Source of the DNA: DATEAV01 sp964513155
Lineage (GTDB): Bacteria > Chloroflexota > Anaerolineae > Anaerolineales > E44-bin32
Assembly (NCBI GenBank): GCA_964513155.1
Contig: CAZEMA010000035.1
Location: 1-21,923, forward strand
DNA length: 21,923 nt
Direction of reading: 5' to 3'
Of this stretch, positions 1-7,727 are shown in pieces; position 1 is the stretch's first letter; each line of letters opens with the position of its first letter. The position numbers and the translations under genes are program-made. The notes beneath the pieces were generated by a model. That model ran no database searches. It was not told where the DNA came from and saw only the letters and a program-made list of their open reading frames with translations.

Positions 1-70
1 CTCCTGGCGGGAGCAGATGAAGTTTACCACATGAACCGGCAATCCGTCAAAGGCCGCCCTCGGCCTCCCC

Positions 71-101
71 AGCGAGACCCGGCGTCCCGCCGGGTCTCGC
101 T
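71..101. terminator. Perfect 14-bp hairpin downstream of the minus-strand operon
   Basis: Positions 71-84 and 88-101 are perfect reverse complements around a 3-nt loop. The hairpin lies about 85 bases past the stop codon of the last gene of the minus-strand operon that ends at 186, so it may mark the 3' end of that transcript. No T-run follows on either strand, so intrinsic termination is not assured. It could instead be a REP-like palindrome of a different family. Positions 1-185 otherwise hold no convincing gene. Confidence 0.4.
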
Positions 102-185
102 GCCCCCTCGCCCGCGTGAAGACCGCGGAGCCGGAGCACATCGCTAGTCTGCTTGCCTGACGGACCGGCGGCCACCAACCCTCGC

Positions 186-611
186 TCACGCCTTGGCCGC
201 TCCACTCTCCTGGGCCGCGCTCTTCGACTGGATCCGCCGCAGGAACCGATCCACGTCGATCACCACACGGCGGTGCTCGCCCTCCCCTACCTTCTCGACA
301 TCATCCCACACTTCCGCCCGGAAGGTGATCTGGCGGTCTTCCACAGCAATGACCTCCACCCGTGCCCGCACCGTCATCCCCAGCGGGGTTGGCCCCAGGT
401 GTCGCACACTGATCCCCGATCCGACGGTGGACTGCCCCTCCGGGAGCATCGGCTCGACCAGCTCAAGGCAGGTTCGCTCGATCAGCATAACCATCGCAGG
501 CGTGGCGAGTACCCGCAGACCGCCGCTCCCGATGTGCTTGGCGGTCCGCTCCTCGGTCACGACGAGCGTCTTCTCGCCGACCAGGCCGGGCCTAATCTCC
601 GCTAAGCTCAT
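186..611 (-). CDS. Fluoroacetyl-CoA thioesterase-like hotdog protein (FlK family)
   Basis: This 141-residue protein has the size and pattern of the single-domain hotdog thioesterases typified by FlK, which hydrolyse acyl-CoA thioesters in the cytoplasm. The FlK catalytic residues Thr42, Glu50 and His76 align at a constant offset with Thr37 (in VLATPAM), Glu45 (in MLIERTC) and His71 (in VRHLG). The surrounding blocks PEGQSTVG and TPLGMTV also fit the family. The ATG overlaps the end of acpS by 20 bases and is preceded by GAGGAG, which suggests translational coupling. True fluoroacetyl-CoA specificity is unlikely to be implied; many family members act on other short acyl-CoAs or have unknown substrates. 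Its place beside acpS hints at acyl-carrier or CoA housekeeping, but that is an inference. Confidence 0.82.
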   Translation of the reverse strand: MSLAEIRPGLVGEKTLVVTEERTAKHIGSGGLRVLATPAMVMLIERTCLELVEPMLPEGQSTVGSGISVRHLGPTPLGMTVRARVEVIAVEDRQITFRAEVWDDVEKVGEGEHRRVVIDVDRFLRRIQSKSAAQESGAAKA

Positions 612-999
612 TCTCCTCGCCTTCCTCGATCTCCCTCCGCCCTTGCGCTACGACCGCCGCCATTGCCACCCGGTCAGTGTGACTCAGGCTGACGCTCCAG
701 CGCTCCAACCCCAGAGCCTCGGCCCGCTGTCTTGCCCTGCCAGACAGCCTCAGCTGTGGCTCCCCTCGAAGACCGCGCACGATCTCAATCTCCTTCCAGC
801 CCACGTCGCCGATTCCGGTCCCCAGGGCCTTGGCCACAGCCTCCTTGGCCGCCAGTCGGGCGGCGAGCGAGGGGATACTCCCTTCGCAGTCGATCAACTC
901 CTGGGGGGAGTACAGCCTGTCGAAGAAACGCTGTCCGTGGCGTGCGATTGCGGCCGAGACCCGGTCAATCTCGAGGAGATCCACCCCCAGTTGGATCAC
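592..999 (-). CDS. acpS: Holo-[acyl-carrier-protein] synthase
   Basis: AcpS transfers 4'-phosphopantetheine from CoA to the serine of apo-ACP, activating fatty-acid synthesis. At 135 residues the length is normal. The N-terminal block GVDLLEIDR carries the Mg-binding Asp7, and RLAAKEAVAKALGTGI carries Glu53 and the CoA-contacting lysines. The C-terminal SVSLSHTDRVAMAAVVA is the usual last strand of the family. The start is a GTG, four bases after the stop of the M16 gene upstream, with a weak GAGG as ribosome binding site. It overlaps the following thioesterase gene by 20 bases. The tail REIEEGEENELSGD is acidic and may exist mainly because the next gene's start is embedded in it. Confidence 0.95.
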   Translation of the reverse strand: MIQLGVDLLEIDRVSAAIARHGQRFFDRLYSPQELIDCEGSIPSLAARLAAKEAVAKALGTGIGDVGWKEIEIVRGLRGEPQLRLSGRARQRAEALGLERWSVSLSHTDRVAMAAVVAQGRREIEEGEENELSGD

Positions 1000-1002
1000 A
1001 GC

Positions 1003-2397
1003 CTAGCCTCGCGGCCCGGCGACGGCAATGGCTAGGCGTTCGGGGTCGAGGAAGCGCCGGGCGATCTCCAGGATCTGGTCCCGGGTGACCGACCGCACCA
1101 GATCGGGGTAGCGCTGGTGGTAGTCGAGGCCAAGGTGGAAGCGCTCCACGTGAACCAAGGCCCCGGCCACGCCCTCATTGGACTCGAGCTGCAGCGGCAG
1201 GCGGCCGATGAAATGGGCCTGGTTCTCCAGGAGCTCGCCTGGAGTCACACGGCGCGTGACGAATCTGCGGATCTCCGCCCGGATGAGGTCGATCGCCCGA
1301 TCGACGTTCGCCGGATTGACGCCTGCAGCTACCTGCCACGGATCCGGCCCCGGCCCCCCGCCGATCGAGCTGTAGGCGTAGTAGGCCAGGCCGGCCGACT
1401 CCCGGACGGCGTCACCGATCCGGCCATAGAGGCCGAACCGACCTAGAATGCTGTTCCCCAGGGCGGCGGCATGATAGGCTGGGTCGAGCCGGCCGGGGCC
1501 GGAGCCTCCCATGACGAGATCGCACTGGCTCTTGCCAGGAAGCGGCACGTCCTTGCGTCGCTCCTTGCCAGCCGGACGAAGAGCCGGAAGCTCGGGCTGC
1601 GGCAACCGCTCCGCGTTCTGCCAACCCGAGAAGTGAGCTGCCACCGCCTCAATGGCCGCCTCGGCTTTCACCGCCCCCACAACTGCCACCGTCATGCCTC
1701 TCGGCCCATAGCCTCGCTGGCGAAAAGCAGCCAAGTCGGCCGGGTTCAGGAGGCTGACCGTGTCGGGATAGCCGTCATCGGGGAGGCTGTAGGGGTGATC
1801 CGGGTAGACCAGCTCATCAAAGGCCATCGAGGCCCGTGCCCCGGTGTCCTGGTCACGAATGGCGAGGGCCGTAAGCTTCTCGCCCTTGAGCCGGGAGACC
1901 TGAGCCTCCGGGAACACGGGGTGAATGAGGGACTCGGCCAGGACCTCCAGCAGCAGGCCCAGGTCCTCCGCCAGGCTCTTGCCGTGAAAGGATGTCGTAT
2001 GCTTGCCGGAACCGACGCCGAAACTGGCGCCTACGGACTCGATCTTCTCATAGAGCTCGCGGAAGGACCACCGCTCCGTGCCTCGCGTCAGGGCAGCGGC
2101 CGTCAGATCGGCCAAACCTGCCTGCCGGGGCGACTCATCGATCGAGCCCGCGGCGAGGTAGCCGGAGATCACGACCGAGGGGCTGGAGAAGTTCTCACGG
2201 GCCAGGACGACCATGCCGTTGGGCAACTCCTGCCTTCGGATGGTTTCCGGCCCGGGGAGCGAGCGGATATCGAGTTGAGGCAGCCCTGGTTCCGGCTGCC
2301 ATTTCCGGGCGGTCGCATGCCTGCGGGAGGGCACCGGAGCCCGCTTCACTTTGCGTCGGGTGGGGGTCGTGGCCGGTGCCCGTCGTCTACTCGCCAT
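1003..2397 (-). CDS. M16 family peptidase-like subunit, zinc site lost
   Basis: This 464-residue protein has the two-domain M16 fold (pitrilysin/processing-peptidase family). In the N-terminal domain the zinc motif HxxEH is replaced: the corresponding stretch reads AGLADLTAAALTRGT, so the two His and the Glu are gone. The C-terminal domain keeps the block RESAGLAYYAYSS, matching the Arg/Tyr pair that non-catalytic M16 partners contribute to substrate binding. It is therefore likely the inactive half of a heterodimer with the gene immediately upstream. I chose the ATG at 2397 because GGAGGG precedes it by about five bases; an in-frame start at 2436 is less likely. The N-terminus is very rich in Arg and Lys, with no clear signal peptide. 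It overlaps the catalytic subunit gene by 11 bases. Confidence 0.9.
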   Translation of the reverse strand: MASRRRAPATTPTRRKVKRAPVPSRRHATARKWQPEPGLPQLDIRSLPGPETIRRQELPNGMVVLARENFSSPSVVISGYLAAGSIDESPRQAGLADLTAAALTRGTERWSFRELYEKIESVGASFGVGSGKHTTSFHGKSLAEDLGLLLEVLAESLIHPVFPEAQVSRLKGEKLTALAIRDQDTGARASMAFDELVYPDHPYSLPDDGYPDTVSLLNPADLAAFRQRGYGPRGMTVAVVGAVKAEAAIEAVAAHFSGWQNAERLPQPELPALRPAGKERRKDVPLPGKSQCDLVMGGSGPGRLDPAYHAAALGNSILGRFGLYGRIGDAVRESAGLAYYAYSSIGGGPGPDPWQVAAGVNPANVDRAIDLIRAEIRRFVTRRVTPGELLENQAHFIGRLPLQLESNEGVAGALVHVERFHLGLDYHQRYPDLVRSVTRDQILEIARRFLDPERLAIAVAGPRG

Positions 2398-3688
2398 GGC
2401 TGCCCTCCCCGGTAGGATGGTACACCCCGACGACACGGTTTGCCGGTCGGAGCACCTTTCGCGCCACCCTCAAGACATCCTCGGGGCCGACCGCGGCAAT
2501 CCGATCCAGGTAGCGCTCGAACCAGGAGTAGTCGGCGAAGATCTCGCTGTAGCCCAGCCAGAAGGCTTGATTGGTGATGCTCTCACTGCCGTAGGCAAAC
2601 AGGGCCCGCGCCTGCTTGACCGCCTTGGCCAGCTCCTCCGCGTTGAGCGGGCTATCCAACACGCGGGCGACCTCACCATCCAGGGCCGCCAGCACTTCCT
2701 CTGGCTTCCGGTCGGGGCGCACGGTCGCTCGCAGGACGTAGACGTAGGGATCGATGGTGGCCGAGAGCTCCCCGCTGACTGATGCCGCCAACTCTGTTTC
2801 AACCAGGCCCCGGTAGAGCCGGGAGGTCTTATTCGAGATACCTGAGCCAAACAAGTTCAGGCTCGAGGCTCCGGACAGGACGCTATCCAGGACGGCCAAG
2901 GGGAAGAATTCGGGATCGGCTCCGGCGGGAGCATGATAGGCGACCTCCAGATACGGCGTCTCTCCCGGCCCTTCAACTCTCACCCGCCTCTCGCCAGTTT
3001 GAGGCGGTTCGGGGCGCGTGGCAGACTCCGGAGCGGGCTGAGATGGGATTGGACCGAAGAGCTCCCGGATGCGGGCCAACAGGGGCTTGATGCGGAAATC
3101 TCCGGCGACCGCCAGGATGGCGTTGTTCGGGGAGTAATATCTGCGGTAATGGGCGAGCAGGTCCTGGCGGCTGATGCTTTGCAAGTCGGCCATGTCGCCG
3201 ATGACTTCGTGGTGATAGGAATGCACCCGGAAGGCAGAGGCTTGCACTTCCTCGGCCAGCCGGAAGGTCGGCTCGTTCTCCGCCCCTTGGCGTTCGGAGA
3301 TGATCACCGTCCGCTCCAGGGCGACCTCTGCCGGCTCGAAGAGGCTGTTGGCCATGCGATCGGCTTCCAGTTGGAGGGCCAGGTCGCTTCGTCCGGCGGG
3401 CATGGTTTCGAAGTAGGCTGTCCAGTCGAGCCAGGTCATGGCATTCCACAGCCCGCCGTCACGCGAGATCGCCCGGTCCAGCACGCCCGCCGGGAAGGTC
3501 GGCGTCCCCTTGAACTGCATGTGCTCCGCCCAATGGGAGATGCCGGTCGACCCTGTTCGCTCGTTGCGTGAGCCCACCCGGTACCAGATCCAGCTACTGA
3601 TGAGCGGGGCGGTGTGAATCTCCTTGAGGCGCACCTCCAGGCCGTTGCGCAATCGCGTCTGCAGCATCGCGCCGTCCGTCCGTTTCAT
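2387..3688 (-). CDS. M16 family zinc metallopeptidase, catalytic subunit
   Basis: A 433-residue M16 peptidase. The inverted zinc motif is intact as HWAEH (His52, Glu55, His56), and the third zinc ligand Glu132 lies in VIISERQGAENEP at the spacing usual for the family. Two M16 domains follow each other, as in bacterial homologues of mitochondrial processing peptidase. Such enzymes degrade or trim peptides. I see no signal peptide, so a cytoplasmic location is the simplest reading. The ATG at 3688 sits seven bases after GGAGG. An in-frame ATG at 3694 overlaps the ugd stop as ATGA but lies only one base from the GGAGG. The following gene encodes the inactive partner, so an active/inactive heterodimer is expected. 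Confidence 0.93.
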   Translation of the reverse strand: MKRTDGAMLQTRLRNGLEVRLKEIHTAPLISSWIWYRVGSRNERTGSTGISHWAEHMQFKGTPTFPAGVLDRAISRDGGLWNAMTWLDWTAYFETMPAGRSDLALQLEADRMANSLFEPAEVALERTVIISERQGAENEPTFRLAEEVQASAFRVHSYHHEVIGDMADLQSISRQDLLAHYRRYYSPNNAILAVAGDFRIKPLLARIRELFGPIPSQPAPESATRPEPPQTGERRVRVEGPGETPYLEVAYHAPAGADPEFFPLAVLDSVLSGASSLNLFGSGISNKTSRLYRGLVETELAASVSGELSATIDPYVYVLRATVRPDRKPEEVLAALDGEVARVLDSPLNAEELAKAVKQARALFAYGSESITNQAFWLGYSEIFADYSWFERYLDRIAAVGPEDVLRVARKVLRPANRVVGVYHPTGEGSHGE

Positions 3689-3690
3689 GC

Positions 3691-5019
3691 TCATGCCTCC
3701 GTGGCCGGCGAGCCGTCCGGACCGTAGCCGCGACCGAAACCGCGGTAGCGGAAGCCGAGCTTCGCCATGGTGGTCGGATCGTAGATGTTGCGGGCGTCAA
3801 TGACCACGGGCTGGCGCATCAGCTCCCGAATCCGCGCCAGGTCGAGCTGCATGAACTCGTTCCATGCCGTGCAGACCACGAGCGCGTCGGATCCCTGGGC
3901 CAGGGCATAGGCGTCGCCCGCCATCTGGATCTCAGGTGCCAGGGCAGCTGCCCCGGCCATCCCCACCGGGTCGTACGCCCGGACCTGGGCTCCTTCCTCG
4001 GACAGGAGCCGGGCCAGGTCAAGTGACGGTGCTTCCCGGAGGTCATCGGTATTGGGCTTGAATGTCAGGCCGAGCAGCCCGACCGTCTTGCCCCGCAGGT
4101 TGCCCAGCAACTCTCGTAGCTTCTCGAGGAGCAGCCGCCGCCGGTCCTCGTTGATGTCCATCACCGCCTGTAGGAGCTGCGGGTGCCGGCCCTGTTCTGC
4201 GGCCATGAACGCCAGGGCCTTGACATCCTTGGGGAAACACGAGCCACCGTAGCCGAGCCCGGCTTCGAGGAACTGGGACCCGATTCGGGGGTCGTAGCCC
4301 ATCCCCGCCGCTACTTCTTTGACGTCCGCCCCCAGCGCCTCGCAGATGTTGGCGATCTCGTTGATGAACGAGATCTTCGTCGCCAGGAAGGCGTTGGAGG
4401 CGTACTTGATCATTTCCGCCGTCCGCAAGTCGGTCGTGAGGATCGGCGCCCGCAGAGGCAGATGGAGTTGAGCCACCTGGGCTGCCGCGTCCGTGTCGAG
4501 CGAACCCAGAACGGTCCGGGCGGGGCTGGTGAAGTCGGAGATGGCCGAGCCCTCGCGCAGGAACTCGGGACAGGAAACGACCGAGAACGGGATGGGTTTG
4601 GGCTGGTTGGCCCGAATGATGTCAGCGACCCAGTCGCCCGTGCCAACCGGCACCGTCGACTTGTTAACCACGATCAGAGGAGCCACCATCGCCCTGCCGA
4701 TCGATTCCGCCGCCGAACGGACATACTTCAGATCCGCTTCGCCATCGACGCCGGAGGGGGTGCCGACGGCAATGAAGACGAACTCGGCCTTGGCCAGCGC
4801 CTCGCCATAGTCGGTCGTGAAGGCCAACCGCCCCGCGGCCACATTCCTGGCGATCATCTCTTCCAGGCCCGGCTCGTAGATCGGCGGTTCGCCCTTCTTC
4901 AGGCCCGCGATGCGTTCAGCATTGATATCCAGGGCGATGACTCGGTTGCCAAGGTCGGCAAAGCAGACGCCGTTCACCAGTCCGACGTAGCCCACGCCCA
5001 CAACGGTGATGTTCTTCAC
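3691..5019 (-). CDS. ugd: UDP-glucose 6-dehydrogenase
   Basis: This 442-residue enzyme oxidises UDP-glucose to UDP-glucuronate with two NAD+, supplying precursors for surface polysaccharide. The Rossmann start VVGVGYVGL (residues 6-14), the acidic NAD-ribose residue in ALDIN, PEFLREGSAI (151-160), the lysine in AEMIKYASNAF (Lys205) and the catalytic Cys261 in GYGGSCFPKD are all present. The C-terminal UDP-binding domain is complete. UDP-N-acetylmannosamine dehydrogenases are related, but the GGSCFPKD and FLREG motifs fit Ugd better. The start is GTG preceded by GGAGG. It is the first gene of the minus-strand operon, and its stop is separated or overlapped by only a few bases from the M16 peptidase start. 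Confidence 0.96.
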   Translation of the reverse strand: MKNITVVGVGYVGLVNGVCFADLGNRVIALDINAERIAGLKKGEPPIYEPGLEEMIARNVAAGRLAFTTDYGEALAKAEFVFIAVGTPSGVDGEADLKYVRSAAESIGRAMVAPLIVVNKSTVPVGTGDWVADIIRANQPKPIPFSVVSCPEFLREGSAISDFTSPARTVLGSLDTDAAAQVAQLHLPLRAPILTTDLRTAEMIKYASNAFLATKISFINEIANICEALGADVKEVAAGMGYDPRIGSQFLEAGLGYGGSCFPKDVKALAFMAAEQGRHPQLLQAVMDINEDRRRLLLEKLRELLGNLRGKTVGLLGLTFKPNTDDLREAPSLDLARLLSEEGAQVRAYDPVGMAGAAALAPEIQMAGDAYALAQGSDALVVCTAWNEFMQLDLARIRELMRQPVVIDARNIYDPTTMAKLGFRYRGFGRGYGPDGSPATEA

Positions 5020-5060
5020 AGCGCCTCCAAGATTGCCGCCATTTGGCTTGTCGTCCCGCT

Positions 5061-5069
5061 ATGATACCA
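5061..5069 (-). promoter_or_regulatory. Extended -10 promoter for the ugd operon
   Basis: Read on the minus strand the bases are TGGTATCAT, an extended -10 (TGn followed by five of six TATAAT bases). They lie about 42 bases upstream of the ugd GTG. No good -35 is visible, which is usual for extended -10 promoters. The Rrf2 gene diverges from the same intergenic stretch. Confidence 0.5.
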
Positions 5070-5173
5070 CGCGCACTCAGCGAGGGCATTCTGCTCGGTG
5101 AAGCTCATGCATCCAGCGTGATAACCCTCACTTGCTGGCCTCTGTCCCCGGGCCTAAACTGGATAACAAGGAG

Positions 5174-5179
5174 TATAAT
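5174..5179 (+). promoter_or_regulatory. -10 box of the Rrf2 regulator gene
   Basis: A perfect TATAAT lies 30 bases upstream of the ATG at 5209. No convincing -35 is seen at 16-18 bases. The box sits inside an imperfect dyad at 5168-5189 whose four outermost bases on each side pair (AGGA and TCCT). That could be an autoregulatory operator for the Rrf2 protein, but the symmetry is weak. Confidence 0.5.
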
Positions 5180-5208
5180 TGTAGTATCCTGAGGCAGTGG
5201 GAGGCACG

Positions 5209-5634
5209 ATGCAGATCACTCGGCAGGCAGACTATGCGGTGCGGGCCGTGCTCTACCTGGCGGGTCTTGGGGAGAGCGGGCGCGCCCCAACCGGGCTGAT
5301 CGCGCGCAAGCAGCAAGTCCCCCCATCCTTCCTGGCCAAGATCATCTCTCAACTCTCCGTTGCCGGTATCCTGCAGACCTCCCGGGGCGCCCGCGGAGGC
5401 GTCTCCCTCGCTCGCAAGCCGAATGAGATCTCCCTGCTCGAGGTCGTCGAGATCATCGACGGTCCGGTTGCGATGAACGCCTGCGTAGTCGACCCAGGAA
5501 TCTGCGACCGTTCGGACGATTGCCCTATCCACGAGATCTGGTGCCAAACGCAGCAACGGCTGGTCAAAGAGCTCTCGGAGACGACTTTCGCAACCATCCT
5601 GGAGCGCCGCGCCGGTCGCAACGTTCAGCAATAG
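5209..5634 (+). CDS. Rrf2 family Fe-S cluster transcriptional regulator
   Basis: This 141-residue protein starts MQITRQADYAVRAVLYLA, the family's opening helix, followed by a winged helix with PPSFLAKIISQLSVAGIL as recognition region and the wing RGARGGVSLA (59-68). The C-terminal half has three cysteines, Cys92, Cys99 and Cys105, plus His108 in CPIH. This matches the ligand set of IscR (three Cys and a His three residues after the last Cys), so it probably binds a 2Fe-2S cluster and senses iron-sulfur status, redox or NO. The ATG at 5209 is preceded by GGGAGG; an upstream GTG at 5197 is less likely. It diverges from the ugd operon, which it may control, but the target is unknown. No iscS or iscU gene is in the window. 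Confidence 0.92.
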   Translation: MQITRQADYAVRAVLYLAGLGESGRAPTGLIARKQQVPPSFLAKIISQLSVAGILQTSRGARGGVSLARKPNEISLLEVVEIIDGPVAMNACVVDPGICDRSDDCPIHEIWCQTQQRLVKELSETTFATILERRAGRNVQQ

Positions 5635-5661
5635 CCCCTCGTCCGCCTGAAGTGCTCCTTC

Positions 5662-5693
5662 CCGCTCGCGCCCCACACCGGCGCGAGCGGTTT
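5662..5693 (+). terminator. Intrinsic terminator after the Rrf2 gene
   Basis: An 11-bp perfect GC-rich stem (5662-5672 with 5680-5690) with a 7-nt loop is followed by TTT. It lies 28 bases after the Rrf2 stop codon. The T-run is short, so efficiency is uncertain. Confidence 0.65.
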
Positions 5694-5922
5694 GCTGGCT
5701 GGGATACGAAGCCCAGAGGGGCGTCAGGCGCACGCCGCCGCTGACCTCCGCAATCGGAGGTCCCCCACCCCCGCTTGGCTGGCCCCAACAGAAAGGGGAC
5801 TGCGGCACCTTCCCAGCCTGGGCTTGCCGCCATCGAAGGGGACGGGCAGGTCATATCCCCTAGAAGGGGGGTTGCTTTTCCCTTCATGTTCTGGCAGATT
5901 GGAGAAGTAACCTGGAGGGGAC
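5694..5922 (+). other. Hairpin-rich leader before the 85-residue ORF
   Basis: No gene is seen here. Several short stems follow each other: a perfect 8-bp stem at 5743-5750/5755-5762 with loop CAAT, then several short 4-bp GC-only CCCC/GGGG or CCCA/TGGG pairings, including one around 5867-5879. They could form a structured 5' leader for the small gene at 5923, but no known riboswitch pattern was recognised. Confidence 0.3.
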
Positions 5923-6180
5923 ATGCCCCGTGGTTTCGCAATTCCGCGTTCTCTCGTCTTCGTGCTGGACACAGGCGAGGCCGTCTTCGACTGGGGGGAC
6001 GGCAATGTCCAGGACATCATGAGCGGGGACTTCTTGCCCTTCCGCGAGGGAGACTTCAGCCGCCCGATCACTGACGCAGAACTGCAAATGCTGAAGAACA
6101 ACCGTCGCGTCGAGGCCTATGACAACCGGACGATCTACCTCGGGCCACTCCCCGACGTCCCCCGCAAGCCCATCGACTGA
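5923..6180 (+). CDS. Unrecognised 85-residue protein
   Basis: I do not recognise this family. The ORF starts with ATG seven bases after a strong GGAGGGG site and ends TGA, and its composition is protein-like (mixed hydrophobic and acidic residues, few Arg), which supports real coding. It opens with a hydrophobic strand-like stretch (RSLVFVLD), then DTGEAVFDWGDGNVQDIM, an acidic middle, and a C-terminal YDNRTIYLGPLPDVPRKPID. No signal peptide, membrane segment, cysteine or known motif is visible. It is a stand-alone gene between a terminator and a promoter, with an unusually long hairpin-rich upstream region. A small cytoplasmic protein of unknown role is the fairest description. Confidence 0.7.
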   Translation: MPRGFAIPRSLVFVLDTGEAVFDWGDGNVQDIMSGDFLPFREGDFSRPITDAELQMLKNNRRVEAYDNRTIYLGPLPDVPRKPID

Positions 6181-6347
6181 CTGCTGCACGCGTTACCCCT
6201 TTCAGATTCTCACTCTGCGGACGTTGCCGGCCAGCTGGCAAGAGAGGTTGGCTACCGGGCAGACGGCTGCACCCTTTCTCCGGGTTGCCTTCCACCAGCG
6301 GGGATCCGCCACGGGTCGGGGGATGGCAGTGACATCTTCTCGTGACT

Positions 6348-6375
6348 TTGAGGCCGGCTCCTCCAGGTCTATAAT
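6348..6375 (+). promoter_or_regulatory. Sigma-A promoter for the nitroreductase-lipoprotein pair
   Basis: TTGAGG at 6348-6353 and TATAAT at 6370-6375 are separated by 16 bases. The predicted transcription start, near 6382, is about 20 bases ahead of the ATG at 6405. The preceding 6181-6347 stretch holds no gene that I can support. Confidence 0.65.
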
Positions 6376-6404
6376 CGGAACGATCTCGATTCGTGGTGAA
6401 CCTG

Positions 6405-6947
6405 ATGGATGTGACCGAGGCGATTCGGCTCAAACGGGCCGTTCGAGAGTTCGCGCCAGTGCCCTTGCCCAACGACGTCGTCCATCGCATCCTCCGCGCT
6501 GGCAGACGCGCCCAGTCCTCCAGGAACACCCAGCCCTGGCAATTCATCGCCATTCGGGACCGGAAGATCCTGGAGGAACTCTCCCGCCTTGGGACCTACG
6601 CCGGCCACCTCGCCGGAGCCGCCCTGGGCGTGGCCATCCTGACCCCCGATCCTGCAGAGCGATGGAGCATCCTGTTCGACGCCGGTCAGGCGGCCGCCTA
6701 CATGCAGCTCGCGGCCTGGGAACTCGGCGTCGGTTCGTGTATCGCCACCATCTATGAACCCGAAGCAGCACGCGCCCTTCTCGGCTTCCCAGACCAGTGG
6801 CACTTGCATGCCGCCCTCTCGTTCGGCTACCCGGCCGACTCAGCGGTCCTGGCGGCATCACCTCGTCCCGGGGGACGGCGCGCGCTGGACGAGACACTCC
6901 ACTACGAGCGCTGGGAGACTGATCCACACGGAGGAGAATCCCAATGA
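6405..6947 (+). CDS. Nitroreductase family flavoprotein
   Basis: This 180-residue protein belongs to the FMN-dependent nitroreductase family, dimeric NAD(P)H oxidoreductases with varied substrates. The FMN-binding RLKRAVREF (residues 8-16) and SSRNTQPWQF (38-47) are clear. The central AAYMQLAAWELGVGSCI helix and the C-terminal LSFGYPAD strand are typical. It is at the short end of the family, close to the smaller 'malonic-semialdehyde/BluB-like' nitroreductases, and the physiological substrate cannot be read from sequence. The ATG at 6405 is preferred; GTG codons at 6393 and 6396 are in frame and could serve. Its stop overlaps the next gene as ATGA. The promoter at 6348 lies just upstream. 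Confidence 0.88.
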   Translation: MDVTEAIRLKRAVREFAPVPLPNDVVHRILRAGRRAQSSRNTQPWQFIAIRDRKILEELSRLGTYAGHLAGAALGVAILTPDPAERWSILFDAGQAAAYMQLAAWELGVGSCIATIYEPEAARALLGFPDQWHLHAALSFGYPADSAVLAASPRPGGRRALDETLHYERWETDPHGGESQ

Positions 6948-7681
6948 ACGGACGGCGCCCCGCCCTGACAGCACTGGCCATCGCCACCCTCCTGACGGCC
7001 ACCATCGCCTGCACGGCGATCCCCCTCTTCGCGCCCACCCCCACCCCCACGTCCACGCCCACCCACACTCCGACCGCCACACCCACGGTCACACCTACTC
7101 CCGTGCCGACAGGGACCTCCTTCGCGGATAGTGAACTAGGATACCAGCTGACGGTCCCACCCGGATGGATTGTGATCAATCTGACGGCGGAGGATCTGGA
7201 GGCAAGGATCCAACAGGCCGGGGAAGCGAACCCAGACCTCGCTCCCCTGCTCGAGGCGTATGCCTCGACCGTCGCCCAAGGGGCGCGACTGGTGGCTTTC
7301 GACCCGGACCCAGCCCAATCGGCTATTGGCTACATGGGCAACATCGTCGTGATCGCCGTGGACTTCCCTGCTATAGGTATGTCCCTAGAAGATGTGGTCC
7401 AAGCCACCGCCCAAAGCTTGGAGGCGCTGGTTCCGGGGAGCGAGCTCCTGTCTTCTGAGATGATCGACGACCTCAATGGGCATCCGGTAGGCCGGATCGA
7501 CATGCAGATGCAGCTGACCACGTTCTACGGCACCCAAATCACTGTTCGTTCAACCTGGATCATCGCCTTGGTGTCGGGCAAGCTCTTCGAGCTCACCCTG
7601 CAGTCCGAGGCGAGCCGGTTCCCTGGCTACACGACCGAGTTCGAGGACGTCATCCAATCCCTGGTCATCACCCCGCCTTGA
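6944..7681 (+). CDS. Lipoprotein with Thr/Pro linker and PsbP-like C-terminal domain
   Basis: A 245-residue exported lipoprotein. A basic N-terminus (MNGRR) is followed by a hydrophobic segment and the lipobox TIAC, with lipidation expected at Cys23. Residues about 30-57 are a low-complexity Thr/Pro spacer, common on surface lipoproteins of Chloroflexota. The rest begins LGYQLTVPPGWIVI and ends FEDVIQSLVI, resembling the small beta-sheet PsbP/DUF1795-type fold found in many lipoproteins. That resemblance is by pattern only. It overlaps the nitroreductase stop by 4 bases (ATGA) with GGAGGAG upstream, so the two are co-translated. hutU follows after 46 bases and may share the transcript. Function unknown. 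Confidence 0.85.
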   Translation: MNGRRPALTALAIATLLTATIACTAIPLFAPTPTPTSTPTHTPTATPTVTPTPVPTGTSFADSELGYQLTVPPGWIVINLTAEDLEARIQQAGEANPDLAPLLEAYASTVAQGARLVAFDPDPAQSAIGYMGNIVVIAVDFPAIGMSLEDVVQATAQSLEALVPGSELLSSEMIDDLNGHPVGRIDMQMQLTTFYGTQITVRSTWIIALVSGKLFELTLQSEASRFPGYTTEFEDVIQSLVITPP

Positions 7682-7727
7682 GCATCCAGGCTCGCCCTTT
7701 CTCCATGTCACTTCAGCGGAGGTTTCT

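Noticed and set aside
1471..2415. 314-codon plus-strand frame opposite the M16 gene
   Set aside because: Antisense shadow of a well-supported M16 gene, with no ribosome binding site or family resemblance.
7020..7115. Repeat-rich CCCACC/ACACCC stretch as a DNA repeat element
   Set aside because: It is the coding sequence of the Thr/Pro linker of the lipoprotein, and codon-level repetition explains it.
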